Positions 8,814-18,178 of a stretch of DNA of 64,000 bases are shown here, in pieces. The notes under the pieces were generated by a model, which saw only the letters and a list, made by a program, of their open reading frames with translations, was not told where the DNA came from and made no database searches. The position numbers and the translations under genes were made by a program. Origin of the DNA: Methanocellales archaeon (GTDB taxonomy: Archaea > Halobacteriota > UBA148); the NCBI GenBank assembly GCA_028715985.1, contig JAQUQR010000002.1:133272-197271 (forward strand), given 5' to 3'. Numbering within the stretch: position 1 is the stretch's first letter; each line of letters opens with the position of its first letter.

Positions 8814-9316
8814 TATAGATTCACGCCCAATATTTGTGATATTAAATCGGGCTCCACAGCCCTTCTGAAAACCTCGACGAAATCCTCCATATCGGATACA
8901 TAGGGTATTACTCCTAGAAACGGAACTCCTGTTTTTTCTTCCAAGAACGTCAGCCCCGGCATTAGGATAGTATCATCGCCTCTGAATTTATTGACCAAAA
9001 AGCCAGATACACGCTGACCGTTGAGAAGTGCATACATCCCATATAGTACGGCAAACACACCACCCCTCTCGATATCTCCGACCAAAACAATCGAGGCATC
9101 AAACATATCTGCAATCTTCACATCTGTCAGCTCATCGCCCTCCAGGAGGATGCAATCATATTTGTGTAGGAGCCGCCCAATCGCCCCCATAGAGGCGTAA
9201 TCCCGCTTATTAAGGGTGAATACACAATAGCCCCTTTCACTGAGCAACCTTCGTAACGAAGCTATTATGGTGCTTTTTCCACAACTTTTCGCACCCAAGA
9301 ACATTAGGTTGTTCAT
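8813..9316 (-). CDS. stand-alone CbiP-like P-loop protein
   Basis: A 167-residue P-loop protein that looks like a compact N-terminal half of cobyric acid synthase. It has a Walker A (GAKSCGKST), a short ILLEGDEL strand, and then the canonical CbiP segment GDIERGGVFAVLYG, NKFRGDD and a LEEKTGVPFLGVIPY run. It lacks the glutamine-hydrolysing domain and most of the corrinoid-side N-terminal region (no FKSQNMSLN). It sits between cbiP and cobD with overlapping start and stop codons. The full-length CbiP next door has lost exactly the segment kept here, so the two may work as one enzyme. Function otherwise unknown. Confidence 0.75.
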   Translation of the reverse strand: MNNLMFLGAKSCGKSTIIASLRRLLSERGYCVFTLNKRDYASMGAIGRLLHKYDCILLEGDELTDVKIADMFDASIVLVGDIERGGVFAVLYGMYALLNGQRVSGFLVNKFRGDDTILMPGLTFLEEKTGVPFLGVIPYVSDMEDFVEVFRRAVEPDLISQILGVNL

Positions 9317-10740
9317 ATCAATGCCTCTATTTTTTCGAGATCAACGCTCGCAGAAAAGATGTTGGCTAGCTTATCTATTTCATCATCCAGGTCTCGTTCA
9401 AGGGTATCAGAGGGCTTTTGAATAGCTTTTAATACCGCTTTTCGAATAGGAGGATTGTCAAAAATACCATGAACGTATGTTCCGAATACGCTTCCATTAA
9501 TGGCACCATCCTGGATCGTTTTGCCGCCCCTGTCAATAATAAAACAGGGCTTCAAGCTTGTGGAGGTTTGACCCATGTGAATCTCGTAACCGGTGATTTC
9601 CTTCCCCTGAAATTCTTCTAATATTCCGTTTCCAACTATGGTTCCCTTAATGCGCTCAGTGATCTTGGTATATGAGTCAAACCTCGTTACGACATCCAAT
9701 AATCCCAGACCGTCGATCTCCTCTCCGTTATTTTCAAAGCCGCTATCGATTATTCTCTTTCCAAGCATTTGATAACCACCACATATCCCGATGATGACCC
9801 TGCCGTCGTTCGCAGCTTGGACTATTGCATGGTCCCGCCCTTGTTCACGTAACCATTTTAAATCTAGGATCGTGTTCTTAGTTCCTGGGATTATCAAAAC
9901 GCTAGCACGTTTGATCTCACCCTCTCTCGATATATAGCGGACCTTTAGCCCCTCCAATGTGAGTGCATCGAAGTCAGTGAAATTTGACATGTGAGGCAAG
10001 CGAATAACTCCTACATCAAAATGTTCATCCTGATTTTTTAGAGACAGGGAGTCCTCCTCTGGTAGATGCAGATCTTCTATGTGTGGAACTACACCAAAAA
10101 TGGGTTTTTCCAGGATGCGCTCTAGCTCGACGGTATCAACTGTTCCTCGAGACTTGTTAAGTATAATCCCGCTGTACAACTCTCTTTCATTACCCAAGAG
10201 ATTCAAAGTGCCGAATAGATATTCGATAGTGCTGCCGTAATTGATATTATGTACAAGTATGCACTTTGCCCCCGCCAATTTTGCCGGATACATATTCACT
10301 ATATCGCGTTGTAATATATTGATCTCCGCCGGGCTGCCAGCCCCTTCCATGATGATTAAATCGTATTCTGATGAAAGATGCTTGAGAGATGTCTCAACGA
10401 TTTCCCGCCCTTGCCTCTCGACGAAGTCATGATACTCTTTAACGTTCATATCAGCATAAGGTCTGCCACGTATGACCACCTGGGAAACATGCTCTGCTTT
10501 TGGCTTCAACAATATCGGATTCATCTCGACTGTAGGCTCAACCCTAGCAGCGTGTGCCTGCAATGCTTGTGCTCTGGCGATCTCCCCTCCATTTGGGAGT
10601 ACACACGAGTTGAGAGACATGTTTTGAGACTTAAAAGGAGTCACCCTATATCCTTTGTCAGCAAATATTCTACAGAGAGCGGTGGTTATAATCGTTTTTC
10701 CTGCATTAGAAGTGGTCCCATGGATCGCTATCGCTGGCAT
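9313..10740 (-). CDS. cbiP: cobyric acid synthase CbiP (diverged ATPase segment)
   Basis: A 475-residue glutamine- and ATP-dependent amidase that converts adenosylcobyrinic acid a,c-diamide to cobyric acid. It has the P-loop GTTSNAGKT, FKSQNMSLNSCV, EGAGSPAEINI, and a GATase domain with nucleophile GICGGYQMLG and a C-terminal YVHGIF histidine. The family's DIDRGGVFA segment is replaced by NINYGSTIEYL, and the usual NKFRGD by NKSRGT with a shortened following region. The missing motif is present in the small protein encoded next (8813-9316). It is the first gene of the operon and its ATG lies about 25-30 bases from a TATA box, so it is likely leaderless. Confidence 0.88.
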   Translation of the reverse strand: MPAIAIHGTTSNAGKTIITTALCRIFADKGYRVTPFKSQNMSLNSCVLPNGGEIARAQALQAHAARVEPTVEMNPILLKPKAEHVSQVVIRGRPYADMNVKEYHDFVERQGREIVETSLKHLSSEYDLIIMEGAGSPAEINILQRDIVNMYPAKLAGAKCILVHNINYGSTIEYLFGTLNLLGNERELYSGIILNKSRGTVDTVELERILEKPIFGVVPHIEDLHLPEEDSLSLKNQDEHFDVGVIRLPHMSNFTDFDALTLEGLKVRYISREGEIKRASVLIIPGTKNTILDLKWLREQGRDHAIVQAANDGRVIIGICGGYQMLGKRIIDSGFENNGEEIDGLGLLDVVTRFDSYTKITERIKGTIVGNGILEEFQGKEITGYEIHMGQTSTSLKPCFIIDRGGKTIQDGAINGSVFGTYVHGIFDNPPIRKAVLKAIQKPSDTLERDLDDEIDKLANIFSASVDLEKIEALI

Positions 10741-10763
10741 AGCTATAGAATAGAACGATAAAC

Positions 10764-10809
10764 TATATAAAGGTGGTTAACTTAACCAACTAGGTGGATA
10801 TATTAACCA
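10764..10809. promoter_or_regulatory. shared cobamide promoter with two operator-like elements
   Basis: TATATAA at 10764-10770 can serve both divergent operons. Beside it is a perfect palindrome TGGTTAA-C-TTAACCA (10774-10788), and a second, less perfect copy TGGATATATTAACCA at 10795-10809. The copies start 21 bases apart, two helical turns. The first lies between the TATA box and the expected plus-strand start site, the second over that site. This layout is typical of a repressor that binds as tandem dimers; a cobalamin-responsive regulator is inferred. No cobalamin riboswitch features are seen. Confidence 0.5.
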
Positions 10810-10852
10810 AGTAAAATTGAAAAAGAAAAGAAAGTATCAGAGGTCCATAAAA

Positions 10853-12925
10853 ATGTCTCGAAAGATTGCGATATTTCTCATTGCGAGCATATTGCTCGCA
10901 ACATGTAGTGTCGGATTAGGAAATGCCAACTCTGCACCAACAATAACGTATTGGCATAATAGCAAGACGAACGACGATTCAACGGACATAACCATCAGCA
11001 CAGGAGAAACGGTTACGTTCGACGTCACTGCCAACCAGAGCATCACTACATGGAATTGGATGTTGAACGACGTTGATCAAAATAACAATGCAAGCACTTT
11101 TGATTACACATTTTCATCTTACGGGACGTACTATGTCAATGTCTCTGGCTCCAACGAAAACGGAAAAACGCAGACAATTACTTGGAATGTCATCGTAGAA
11201 CTGATTTTTACGGATGATCTGGGAAAGGTTTGGAAGATATCTAAACAACCGCAGAGGATCATCTCTCTATCGCCGAGCAATACTGAGATACTCTTTGCAG
11301 TTGGGACTGGAGATAAAGTCGTTGGAGTTACAGACTACTGTGATTACCCATCAGAAGTGGAAAACATACCAACGGTTGGCAGCTATGACAATCCATGTGT
11401 TGAAACTATTGTTAGTTTAACACCAGATCTGATTCTGGGCGCTTATGGCAATTCCATGGATGTGATTGACCAGTTAATAAATCTTAATTATATGGTGGTG
11501 TCATTAGACCCCAAAACCACCCCCGACATAATCGATAACATAGAATTAGTCGGAAAAATAACGAAACAAGAGAGTAATGCCTCGACATTGGCGGCTAATA
11601 TGGTGCAACGAATCGATGCTGTAACAAGCAAAACGAGTACATTATCTGAGACACAAAAACTACGGGTACTTTACGTGGTTTGGTATGATCCTTTGTGGAC
11701 AGCAGGTTCAGGAACATATGCCCATGACTTGATCCAAAAAGCTGGCGGGATAAACATCGCTGAACAACTTGATGGTTGGGGGGTGATAAATCTAGAGAGC
11801 TTATTAGATGAAAACCCAGAGGTTATAATATGCTCAGGAATGGGCGGGGGGTCAGAACTTATTAGAGACAATTTAATGAACAATGAGGTCATTCAAAAGA
11901 CCGATGCCTATAGATACGGAAGGATTTATGCTATAGATGACCCCAACATCATCGAGCGGGCTGGACCCAGGATAGTGGATGGTCTGGAACGGGTACACGA
12001 TCTGATCAGAGTGAATGTAATATCTTCTACAAATCCATTAGTAAATGTAACCGCAAACAAGACTGTGAGGATAAGAAGCGCTGAGAATGATGATTTGGTT
12101 TTGGACCTTGTAGCTTTGTCAAATGCTTCGGCATATATTGACATTACAAAATCTAGCACTCCTTTTGGGATAAGCGCGCCCTTTGAAAATTCTCTCGGAA
12201 AGTTCGTAAAGATAGAAGATGAGAACTTAAATTTGAATTGGGCAGTTATTAGAGTGTACTATACTCAAGCAGAACTTGATGCGTCTAATTTATTGGAAAG
12301 CACATTGAATCTTCGCTGGTATGACGAGACTGTTGATGAGTGGAAGACACTAGACAATAGCATGGACGGTGTATATGATACTGGCGTCTCTACTACAGAT
12401 ATGGAGGGGGGTTATACTGGATGTGTTTGGGCTAACGTTTCACACTTTAGTATTTATGGCATAACTGGAGTCACTCCAAAGCCAACGCCTGTAGGTCAGG
12501 GAATAGGAGGGGGAGGGTATGTGCCACCAACACCTACTCCTACTCCTATTCCTACTCCAACCTCTACTCCTATACTCACTTCAACTCCTACTCCAGTGCC
12601 AACCCCAACACCAACACCTACTCCAACTCCAGCACTCATTTTAACTCCTACTCCAGCGCCTACTCCAAGGCCAACACCAGCACCAACAGCAGCACCCACT
12701 TCAACTCCTACAGCTACACCTGCTCCAACGCCAACGCCTACACCTGCACCTACACCAACCCCAGCGCCCACACCCAAACCAACACCAATGCCAACGGTAA
12801 GGCCAACAATAGCGCCCACTCCAGCGCCCACACCAGAACCAGGAATACCGGGATTTGAGGCAGCCTTCGCAATAGTCGGACTCCTAGCGGTCGCATATTT
12901 GGTCCTGAAGCGGAGAGAAGAGTAA
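10853..12925 (+). CDS. btuF: surface-anchored cobalamin-binding protein BtuF with PKD domain
   Basis: A 690-residue exported protein. Order: signal peptide (about 1-28), PKD-like domain (30-116; [27 protein letters not shown]), BtuF-type solute-binding domain (118-383; [17 protein letters not shown]), a beta domain of about 140 residues, a Pro/Thr linker (about 545-660) and a C-terminal PGF-CTERM signal ([19 protein letters not shown], then KRREE) for archaeosortase cleavage and lipid anchoring. It should capture corrinoids at the S-layer and pass them to BtuCD. The ATG at 10853 with GAGGT upstream is preferred over a TTG at 10817, which would overlap the leader. First gene of the plus-strand uptake operon. 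Confidence 0.88.
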   Translation: MSRKIAIFLIASILLATCSVGLGNANSAPTITYWHNSKTNDDSTDITISTGETVTFDVTANQSITTWNWMLNDVDQNNNASTFDYTFSSYGTYYVNVSGSNENGKTQTITWNVIVELIFTDDLGKVWKISKQPQRIISLSPSNTEILFAVGTGDKVVGVTDYCDYPSEVENIPTVGSYDNPCVETIVSLTPDLILGAYGNSMDVIDQLINLNYMVVSLDPKTTPDIIDNIELVGKITKQESNASTLAANMVQRIDAVTSKTSTLSETQKLRVLYVVWYDPLWTAGSGTYAHDLIQKAGGINIAEQLDGWGVINLESLLDENPEVIICSGMGGGSELIRDNLMNNEVIQKTDAYRYGRIYAIDDPNIIERAGPRIVDGLERVHDLIRVNVISSTNPLVNVTANKTVRIRSAENDDLVLDLVALSNASAYIDITKSSTPFGISAPFENSLGKFVKIEDENLNLNWAVIRVYYTQAELDASNLLESTLNLRWYDETVDEWKTLDNSMDGVYDTGVSTTDMEGGYTGCVWANVSHFSIYGITGVTPKPTPVGQGIGGGGYVPPTPTPTPIPTPTSTPILTSTPTPVPTPTPTPTPTPALILTPTPAPTPRPTPAPTAAPTSTPTATPAPTPTPTPAPTPTPAPTPKPTPMPTVRPTIAPTPAPTPEPGIPGFEAAFAIVGLLAVAYLVLKRREE

Positions 12926-13069
12926 ACAAACCTAAATGAAGGGAGAATCTCTCCCCCTTACACATTAATGCATGAGATAAATACAGACCTTATTGCTAGG
13001 CTGAACCTAGAATAGTAGATGGATGGTAGGAGATGGCTATATTTATACGTCCAAAGGAGGGTTGACGAG

Positions 13070-13822
13070 ATGCGGGTAAGTCTCATCCAGATGGAAGTTA
13101 GAAATCGAGTAGAAGACAACTTAGATAGAGCAGAAGAGATGATAGATAGATCTTTCGAGAGCTTTGCTCCAGATTTTGTTTGCTTGCCAGAATACTTCTC
13201 TGCACCTATCTTTGACAGATCGAAAGAGGAAAATAGATCGAAAGAGGAAATATTTGATGAAATTTATCAACCCACGATATCTTTTCTGAGAGCCAAATCA
13301 AAAGAGCTGGGGATTTATATCATTGGTGGAAGCGTACTGGAGAAGGAAGGAGACGCCTTCTACAATACATCTTTTTTGCTCAAAAATGGAGAGATCCTAG
13401 GGAAATATAGAAAAATAAATTTGACTGAACCAGAAATGCCAGAACTAAAAAGGGGGGAGGAATGCTTTGTTTACGATACTGGATATGTAAAAATTGGCAT
13501 ACTAATATGTGCTGATATCTTATCTACAGAGATTGTCAAGACGGTAGCATCGATGGGCGCAGAGGTGCTATTCTTGCCAATATCTTTGCCTTCCGAGGGG
13601 CATCCCTCTACCCACGGGCATCCAGCATCTATTTCGATAGCCCACGCCAATTCCTTGTTCATCTTAAAGAATGCTTGTGTTGGTTTATCCTCTAGTGGAA
13701 AGAAGGTGGGCAGCAGAAGTGCCATAGTCTCACCTTGGGGCATCGCGAAAGAGGCCATGGAAGAAAACATGGAAGAAATCGTTTCAGCCGAACTAGACTT
13801 ATCAAGAAATAAGGCAACATGA
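13070..13822 (+). CDS. carbon-nitrogen hydrolase (nitrilase superfamily)
   Basis: A 250-residue nitrilase-superfamily amidase. The catalytic Glu-Lys-Cys set is visible: E in CLPEYFS, K in KYRKINLTEPE and C in ILICADILS. The start at 13070 follows GGAGGGTTG. The substrate is unknown, but the gene lies between two corrinoid-binding protein genes, so an amide of a corrinoid, its side chains or a lower ligand is possible. A small in-gene duplication repeats RSKEE. After the TGA the same frame stays open to 13973, see the findings. Confidence 0.8.
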   Translation: MRVSLIQMEVRNRVEDNLDRAEEMIDRSFESFAPDFVCLPEYFSAPIFDRSKEENRSKEEIFDEIYQPTISFLRAKSKELGIYIIGGSVLEKEGDAFYNTSFLLKNGEILGKYRKINLTEPEMPELKRGEECFVYDTGYVKIGILICADILSTEIVKTVASMGAEVLFLPISLPSEGHPSTHGHPASISIAHANSLFILKNACVGLSSSGKKVGSRSAIVSPWGIAKEAMEENMEEIVSAELDLSRNKAT

Positions 13823-14054
13823 ACACATAGCACATCACATATTTGCGAGGAAATAGAAAGAACTACCAAGTTTATAGCCAATGTCGATCCAAGTATTCCA
13901 TTCAGAAATGAGACGTTTCCTCACATAAAGATCATTAGAGAAAGACAACTGCAGGAGCGGTCGAGGATTGGGTGAAGGTAACAAAGGAGTATTTGCGAAA
14001 CGTATCTGTTTAAAGGTGAGCGAAGGCTTGCGATAGGAAGCGGTGAAAAATAGC

Positions 14055-14993
14055 ATGAGAGAGAAAATCTTTCATTGGAAGAAGACATGGATATGCCTGA
14101 TGATCGTGCTTCTTATGGCATCTGGTGGTTGTATCAAATTATCACCAATGATAGAAGAGCAGCCATTAACCGTTACAGACGACTTAGGAAGAGATGTGAT
14201 TATACCTAAAGAACTGAATAGAATTGTCTCTCTGTCACCCAGCAATACCGAGATACTTTTCGCTCTTGGATTGGGAGATAAAGTTGTGGGTGTAACAAGA
14301 TATTGCAATTACCCTCCTGAAGCACAGGAGAAAGAGGAAATTGGTGGCTTTGTCAGTGTAAACATAGAAAAAGTTGTTGCTTTAAAGCCTGATTTAATTT
14401 TAGCTGACTCCAGTCTACAAAAAGCCGTCGTGGAAGAGTTGGAAAAACTTGGTTTATCCGTAGTAGCTTTGGGCGCGGATGATGTAGATGAAATACTGGA
14501 GGATGTAGAGCTAATTGGAAAAATTACTGGAAGAGAGGAGATCGCTCAGGAATTAACAGCAAACATGAGAGATAAAATCAAAGCCATAACTGATAACACG
14601 AAGAGCTTAAATGAGGGACAATTACCCAAAGCCCTATTTATCCTTGAGCTTGACCCATTAAGAGTAGCTGGTCCGGGGTCATTAGCCCATATCCTAATTC
14701 AACTAGCAGGAGGATACAACATCGCTGCAGATGCAGATGCAAGATACGTAGTATATAACTCGGAATTGTTAATCGAACGTGATCCTGATGTGATCATTTT
14801 TAACAAACAGATGGGTACAATAGAAATAACAGCACAGGATTTGAAAGGTCAGCCTGGATGGGATGCGATAAGCGCTGTCAAGAATGACAGGGTATATGGA
14901 ATCGATGGTGACATCATCTCCCGTAAAGGCCCTAGGATCGTAGACGGGTTAGAAGAGATAGCTATATATATCCATCCAGAATTATTTAAATAA
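14055..14993 (+). CDS. btuF: cobalamin-binding lipoprotein BtuF
   Basis: A 312-residue periplasmic-type binding protein with a lipoprotein signal: hydrophobic ICLMIVLLMASGGC ends in a lipobox cysteine at about residue 26. The mature part has the BtuF/FecB fold, with [26 protein letters not shown] and a C-terminal [12 protein letters not shown]. It delivers corrinoids to BtuC. GGTGA at 14042-14046 is well placed for the ATG at 14055; a GTG at 14043 is an alternative. It is closely similar in its core to the surface BtuF upstream, so the operon encodes a two-stage or redundant capture system. Confidence 0.9.
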   Translation: MREKIFHWKKTWICLMIVLLMASGGCIKLSPMIEEQPLTVTDDLGRDVIIPKELNRIVSLSPSNTEILFALGLGDKVVGVTRYCNYPPEAQEKEEIGGFVSVNIEKVVALKPDLILADSSLQKAVVEELEKLGLSVVALGADDVDEILEDVELIGKITGREEIAQELTANMRDKIKAITDNTKSLNEGQLPKALFILELDPLRVAGPGSLAHILIQLAGGYNIAADADARYVVYNSELLIERDPDVIIFNKQMGTIEITAQDLKGQPGWDAISAVKNDRVYGIDGDIISRKGPRIVDGLEEIAIYIHPELFK

Positions 14994-15009
14994 AAGTGAG
15001 CGATAGAGT

Positions 15010-15663
15010 ATGAAAGGCAAAACATGGGTTGTGGGAATTGGCCCTGGATCGCCTGAATATCTTACGCAAAAAGCTATAAAAGCGATCGAAGGATCGGACA
15101 TAGTGGCAGGTTACGATCTTTGTCTGAATGCTGTCAGAGAGTTAACCCACGATAAAACGATCATTAAGATGACATGGTCGAACCGAAATGAGAAATTGGA
15201 TTACATAACGAGGGAAGTGACCTCTGGCAAGAATTGCTCCATATTGCGCTCGGGTGACCCAAATTTTTCCGGCAGCTCAGGCATAGAGGATATTTATGAT
15301 CGCTTCCCAGATGCAGAAATAATTCCAGGAATTAGTTCAGTCCAGATAGCTGCGGCTAAATCCAAGCTAGCCTGGGATGAGATCGTTTTGCTAACATTTC
15401 ATGTAAGTGAGGATTTAGAGAAGAAAAAGCAAAATCTGTTGGATAGCGTAAGAGGTGGACATACAGTCCTTCTACTTTCTGAGTCACGGTTTATGCCGAA
15501 AGATATTGCAAAATTTCTCCTATCCGGTGGTATTGATGACAAGATGCCCATCACCGTATATGAAAATCTGACATTGGAAAATGAGAGGGTGTTTCATGGA
15601 AATCTAAAGGAACTTATAGGGAAGACCTTCACCTATCTCTCGGTGGTGGTAATTGGGAAGTGA
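15010..15663 (+). CDS. cbiE: cobalt-precorrin-7 C5-methyltransferase CbiE
   Basis: A 217-residue SAM-dependent tetrapyrrole methylase. It shows the N-terminal VGIGPGSPEYLT loop, an SGDPNFSG motif (LRSGDPNFSG, about residues 80-89), PGISSVQIAAAK, and LLLSESRFMP. CbiE methylates C5 of the corrin ring in anaerobic cobalamin synthesis. It is the only ring-building methylase in the window; its usual partner CbiT is not fused to it. Lying 16 bases after btuF, it is in the transport operon, perhaps because this group separated its ring genes. Confidence 0.87.
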   Translation: MKGKTWVVGIGPGSPEYLTQKAIKAIEGSDIVAGYDLCLNAVRELTHDKTIIKMTWSNRNEKLDYITREVTSGKNCSILRSGDPNFSGSSGIEDIYDRFPDAEIIPGISSVQIAAAKSKLAWDEIVLLTFHVSEDLEKKKQNLLDSVRGGHTVLLLSESRFMPKDIAKFLLSGGIDDKMPITVYENLTLENERVFHGNLKELIGKTFTYLSVVVIGK

Positions 15664-15692
15664 GGCATAATGAAGAGCAAAATGAATGATGG

Positions 15693-15827
15693 ATGGATCC
15701 CCTTTTCTGGAACTCCTTGGCCGACCAGGAAGAAATAGGTAGGGCAGTGGATGAAACTAGAAAATACCTAACATCTCATCGAAACTGGGGCATATCCTTG
15801 AAAAGCGAAGTTATTGAAATTTGGTAG
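15693..15827 (+). CDS. possible small protein of 44 residues
   Basis: A short frame between cbiE and btuC codes for a 44-residue, mainly helical peptide beginning MDPLFWNSLADQEE and ending in a Trp before TAG. It fills most of the 179-base gap in an otherwise tight operon. There is no strong ribosome binding site at its ATG, and the frame is short, so it may be a relic or chance. No family is recognised. Confidence 0.25.
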   Translation: MDPLFWNSLADQEEIGRAVDETRKYLTSHRNWGISLKSEVIEIW

Positions 15828-15842
15828 AATTGGGAGGAAGCT

Positions 15843-16877
15843 TTGAACTATCTTGAAAAAATCCTCCATTGGAAATTGATTATAACCTACCTAATAGTTG
15901 TCCTGGGAGTAACCATTGTCATAACAGCAACCTTGGGTCCGGCACACATACCCCCACTGATTGTTTTAAAGATGCTGGCCAGTAGACTGCCGTTATTAAA
16001 GGTTGCTCCCTCATGGTCTGTTTCAGAGGAAACCATAGTCTTCCAGATAAGGTTGCCGCGAATCATCTTGGGGGTCCTTGTCGGAGCTGCCCTGGGTGTT
16101 GCTGGTACGACAATGCAAGGATTGTTTAAAAATCCCATGGCAGACCCTTATGTAATTGGAATTTCTGCAGGCGCTGCCCTAGGTGCGACATTAGCCATGG
16201 TTACACTCGCCTCCCTGAGCATGTACATAGTACCATTGATGGCGTTTATTTTTGCAATGGGCGCCATCTTTCTGGTCTATAGCATCGCAAGAGTGGGGGG
16301 CAAACTCCCTACGAGTACACTGCTCCTTTCCGGGATAGCGGTAACTCTTTTCCTGTCAGCCATTACTTCATTTATGATGTATATCTCAGGCGAAAAATTA
16401 CATGGGATCGTTTTTTGGCTGATGGGGGGGCTCTGGGCCAGCTCGTGGGATGATGTCTGGATGACCCTTCCCTGGATCTTGATTGGCATGATGATCATTT
16501 ACATCTTCGCCAGAGATTTGAACGTAATGCTTCTGGATGAGGAGCCGGCTCAGCACCTGGGCGTAGAAGTGGAGAGATTGAAAAAGATCATGATGATTTT
16601 TACCTCGTTGATAACTGCGTCCGCAGTTGCCGTCAGTGGAATAATTGGATTCGTTGGCCTGATAATACCCCATGCCATGAGAATTTTGGTGGGACCGGAT
16701 CACCGGATTCTCCTACCATGCTCCGCTCTCGTCGGAGGAGTCTTCTTGGTTTGGGCTGACACCCTGGCAAGAACCATCATCGCTCCCACAGAGATACCGG
16801 TGGGCATCATTACATCAATCTTTGGTGCCCCCTTCTTCATTTACCTTTTACGAAAGAAAAAGAAATCCCTATACTAA
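15843..16877 (+). CDS. btuC: corrinoid ABC transporter permease BtuC
   Basis: A 344-residue permease of the FecCD/BtuC family with about ten membrane helices. Conserved stretches include [41 protein letters not shown], the cytoplasmic coupling segment around [10 protein letters not shown], and [20 protein letters not shown]. It forms the channel for corrinoid import with BtuD. The TTG start at 15843 is backed by GGGAGGAAG at 15832-15840. BtuD follows 11 bases later. Confidence 0.92.
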   Translation: MNYLEKILHWKLIITYLIVVLGVTIVITATLGPAHIPPLIVLKMLASRLPLLKVAPSWSVSEETIVFQIRLPRIILGVLVGAALGVAGTTMQGLFKNPMADPYVIGISAGAALGATLAMVTLASLSMYIVPLMAFIFAMGAIFLVYSIARVGGKLPTSTLLLSGIAVTLFLSAITSFMMYISGEKLHGIVFWLMGGLWASSWDDVWMTLPWILIGMMIIYIFARDLNVMLLDEEPAQHLGVEVERLKKIMMIFTSLITASAVAVSGIIGFVGLIIPHAMRILVGPDHRILLPCSALVGGVFLVWADTLARTIIAPTEIPVGIITSIFGAPFFIYLLRKKKKSLY

Positions 16878-16888
16878 GCAGGAGGACA

Positions 16889-18178
16889 ATGAATAAAATG
16901 ACATCCGTCACTCTCAAAATCAATAACATTGCCTGTCGCTATGAAAGTACCTCGGTTCTGGAGGGCATCGAGCTATCCGCTCTTGGAGGCGACTTCATAG
17001 GAATAATCGGACCGAACGCCTCAGGCAAATCAACGTTGATTAGGAGCATTAGCAGGACGCTACGACCCTATATGGGTGCCATTCTCCTGGATGAAAAAGA
17101 TGTTTACGCCCTGCCAAGCAAAGAGGTGGCAAAAAAATTAGCTGTGGTCCCCCAGGAGTCAGTGATAACCTTTGCTTTTACTGCACTAGAGATCGTGCTT
17201 ATGGGGAGAACCCCCCACCTAGGTCGATTTGATGCAGAAAGCGCTGATGATCTAGCTATTGCCAGAAAAGCGATGGAGTTGACAAACACATGGCACCTTT
17301 CCGAAAGGCCGATCAACGAGTTAAGCGGTGGCGAAAAGCAGCGAGTCATCATCGCAAGAGCCCTTGCACAGGAACCCAAAGTTCTTCTCCTGGATGAACC
17401 TACCGATCACCTTGACATCGGTCACCAAATAGAGATATTGGATTTAATAAAGAGATTGAGCAAAGAAGAGGGCATAATCGTCATAGCTGTCTTCCACAAT
17501 CTCAACCTGGCCTCGCTGTATTGCGATCGCCTTATGTTGATACATCACGGAAAGATATTTTCTCTGGGCTCACCAGAAGAGGTTCTGACTGCTGAAAACA
17601 TCAAAAGGGTATACGGTGTGGAGGTACTGATCAAAAGACAACCCGCAACTAACTCGATATACGTTACTTTACTTCCGAGAAGAGAGAGCAGGACTCCTCC
17701 TGATTCCCAGGGCGCTCCAAAAAGGATGTTTTTCGTTCACATAATATGCGGTGCTGGTACTGGCTCGCAGTTGATGCATCTTCTCATCGAGAAGGGGTAT
17801 AAGGTAACTGCTGGCGTACTTAATGCGATAGACACCGATCACGAAATGAATTATCTGGGCATCCCCATGGTAAGCGAGGCCCCATTTTCATCCATTTCCT
17901 GTGAGGCACATGAGGCCAACTTAGAGCTGATTGATAAAGCGGATGCTGTCGTGCTGACGAGCATACCATTTGGCTATGGTAACCTGAAAAACCTAGAGGC
18001 AGCCGAAGTGGCTTTGGAACGTAAACCAGTGCTTCTCATAGAGGAGGAGCCCATCGAAAAAAGAGACTTTACCCGTGGAGAGGCAAAGAGAATATACAAC
18101 AGATTGAAAGATAACGGTGCAGTTGTTCTGCATAACATGAAAGAGGTTTTATCGATTATCGAAGAAATAGCGAGGTGA
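16889..18178 (+). CDS. btuD: corrinoid ABC transporter ATPase BtuD with C-terminal domain
   Basis: A 429-residue protein: an ABC ATPase (about 1-260) with Walker A GPNASGKST, signature LSGGEKQR, Walker B LLLDEPTDHLD and a switch histidine in VFHNLNLAS, followed by about 165 extra residues. The extension begins near RMFFVHIICGAG, has a Rossmann-like look (a GAGTGS loop, alternating strands and helices) and no motif I can name. Ordinary BtuD is about 250 residues, so the tail is an added regulatory or ligand-handling domain. AGGAGG precedes the ATG. It overlaps the next gene by four bases. Confidence 0.9.
   Translation: MNKMTSVTLKINNIACRYESTSVLEGIELSALGGDFIGIIGPNASGKSTLIRSISRTLRPYMGAILLDEKDVYALPSKEVAKKLAVVPQESVITFAFTALEIVLMGRTPHLGRFDAESADDLAIARKAMELTNTWHLSERPINELSGGEKQRVIIARALAQEPKVLLLDEPTDHLDIGHQIEILDLIKRLSKEEGIIVIAVFHNLNLASLYCDRLMLIHHGKIFSLGSPEEVLTAENIKRVYGVEVLIKRQPATNSIYVTLLPRRESRTPPDSQGAPKRMFFVHIICGAGTGSQLMHLLIEKGYKVTAGVLNAIDTDHEMNYLGIPMVSEAPFSSISCEAHEANLELIDKADAVVLTSIPFGYGNLKNLEAAEVALERKPVLLIEEEPIEKRDFTRGEAKRIYNRLKDNGAVVLHNMKEVLSIIEEIAR

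Noticed and set aside
10741..10852. Cobalamin riboswitch before the uptake operon
   Set aside because: Only about 110 bases lie between the operons, with no B12-box or long folded leader; operators explain the region better.
12496..12831. Gly/Val-rich minus-strand frame of 111 codons
   Set aside because: It is the reverse reading of the Pro/Thr linker of the surface BtuF; repetitive codons alone keep it open.
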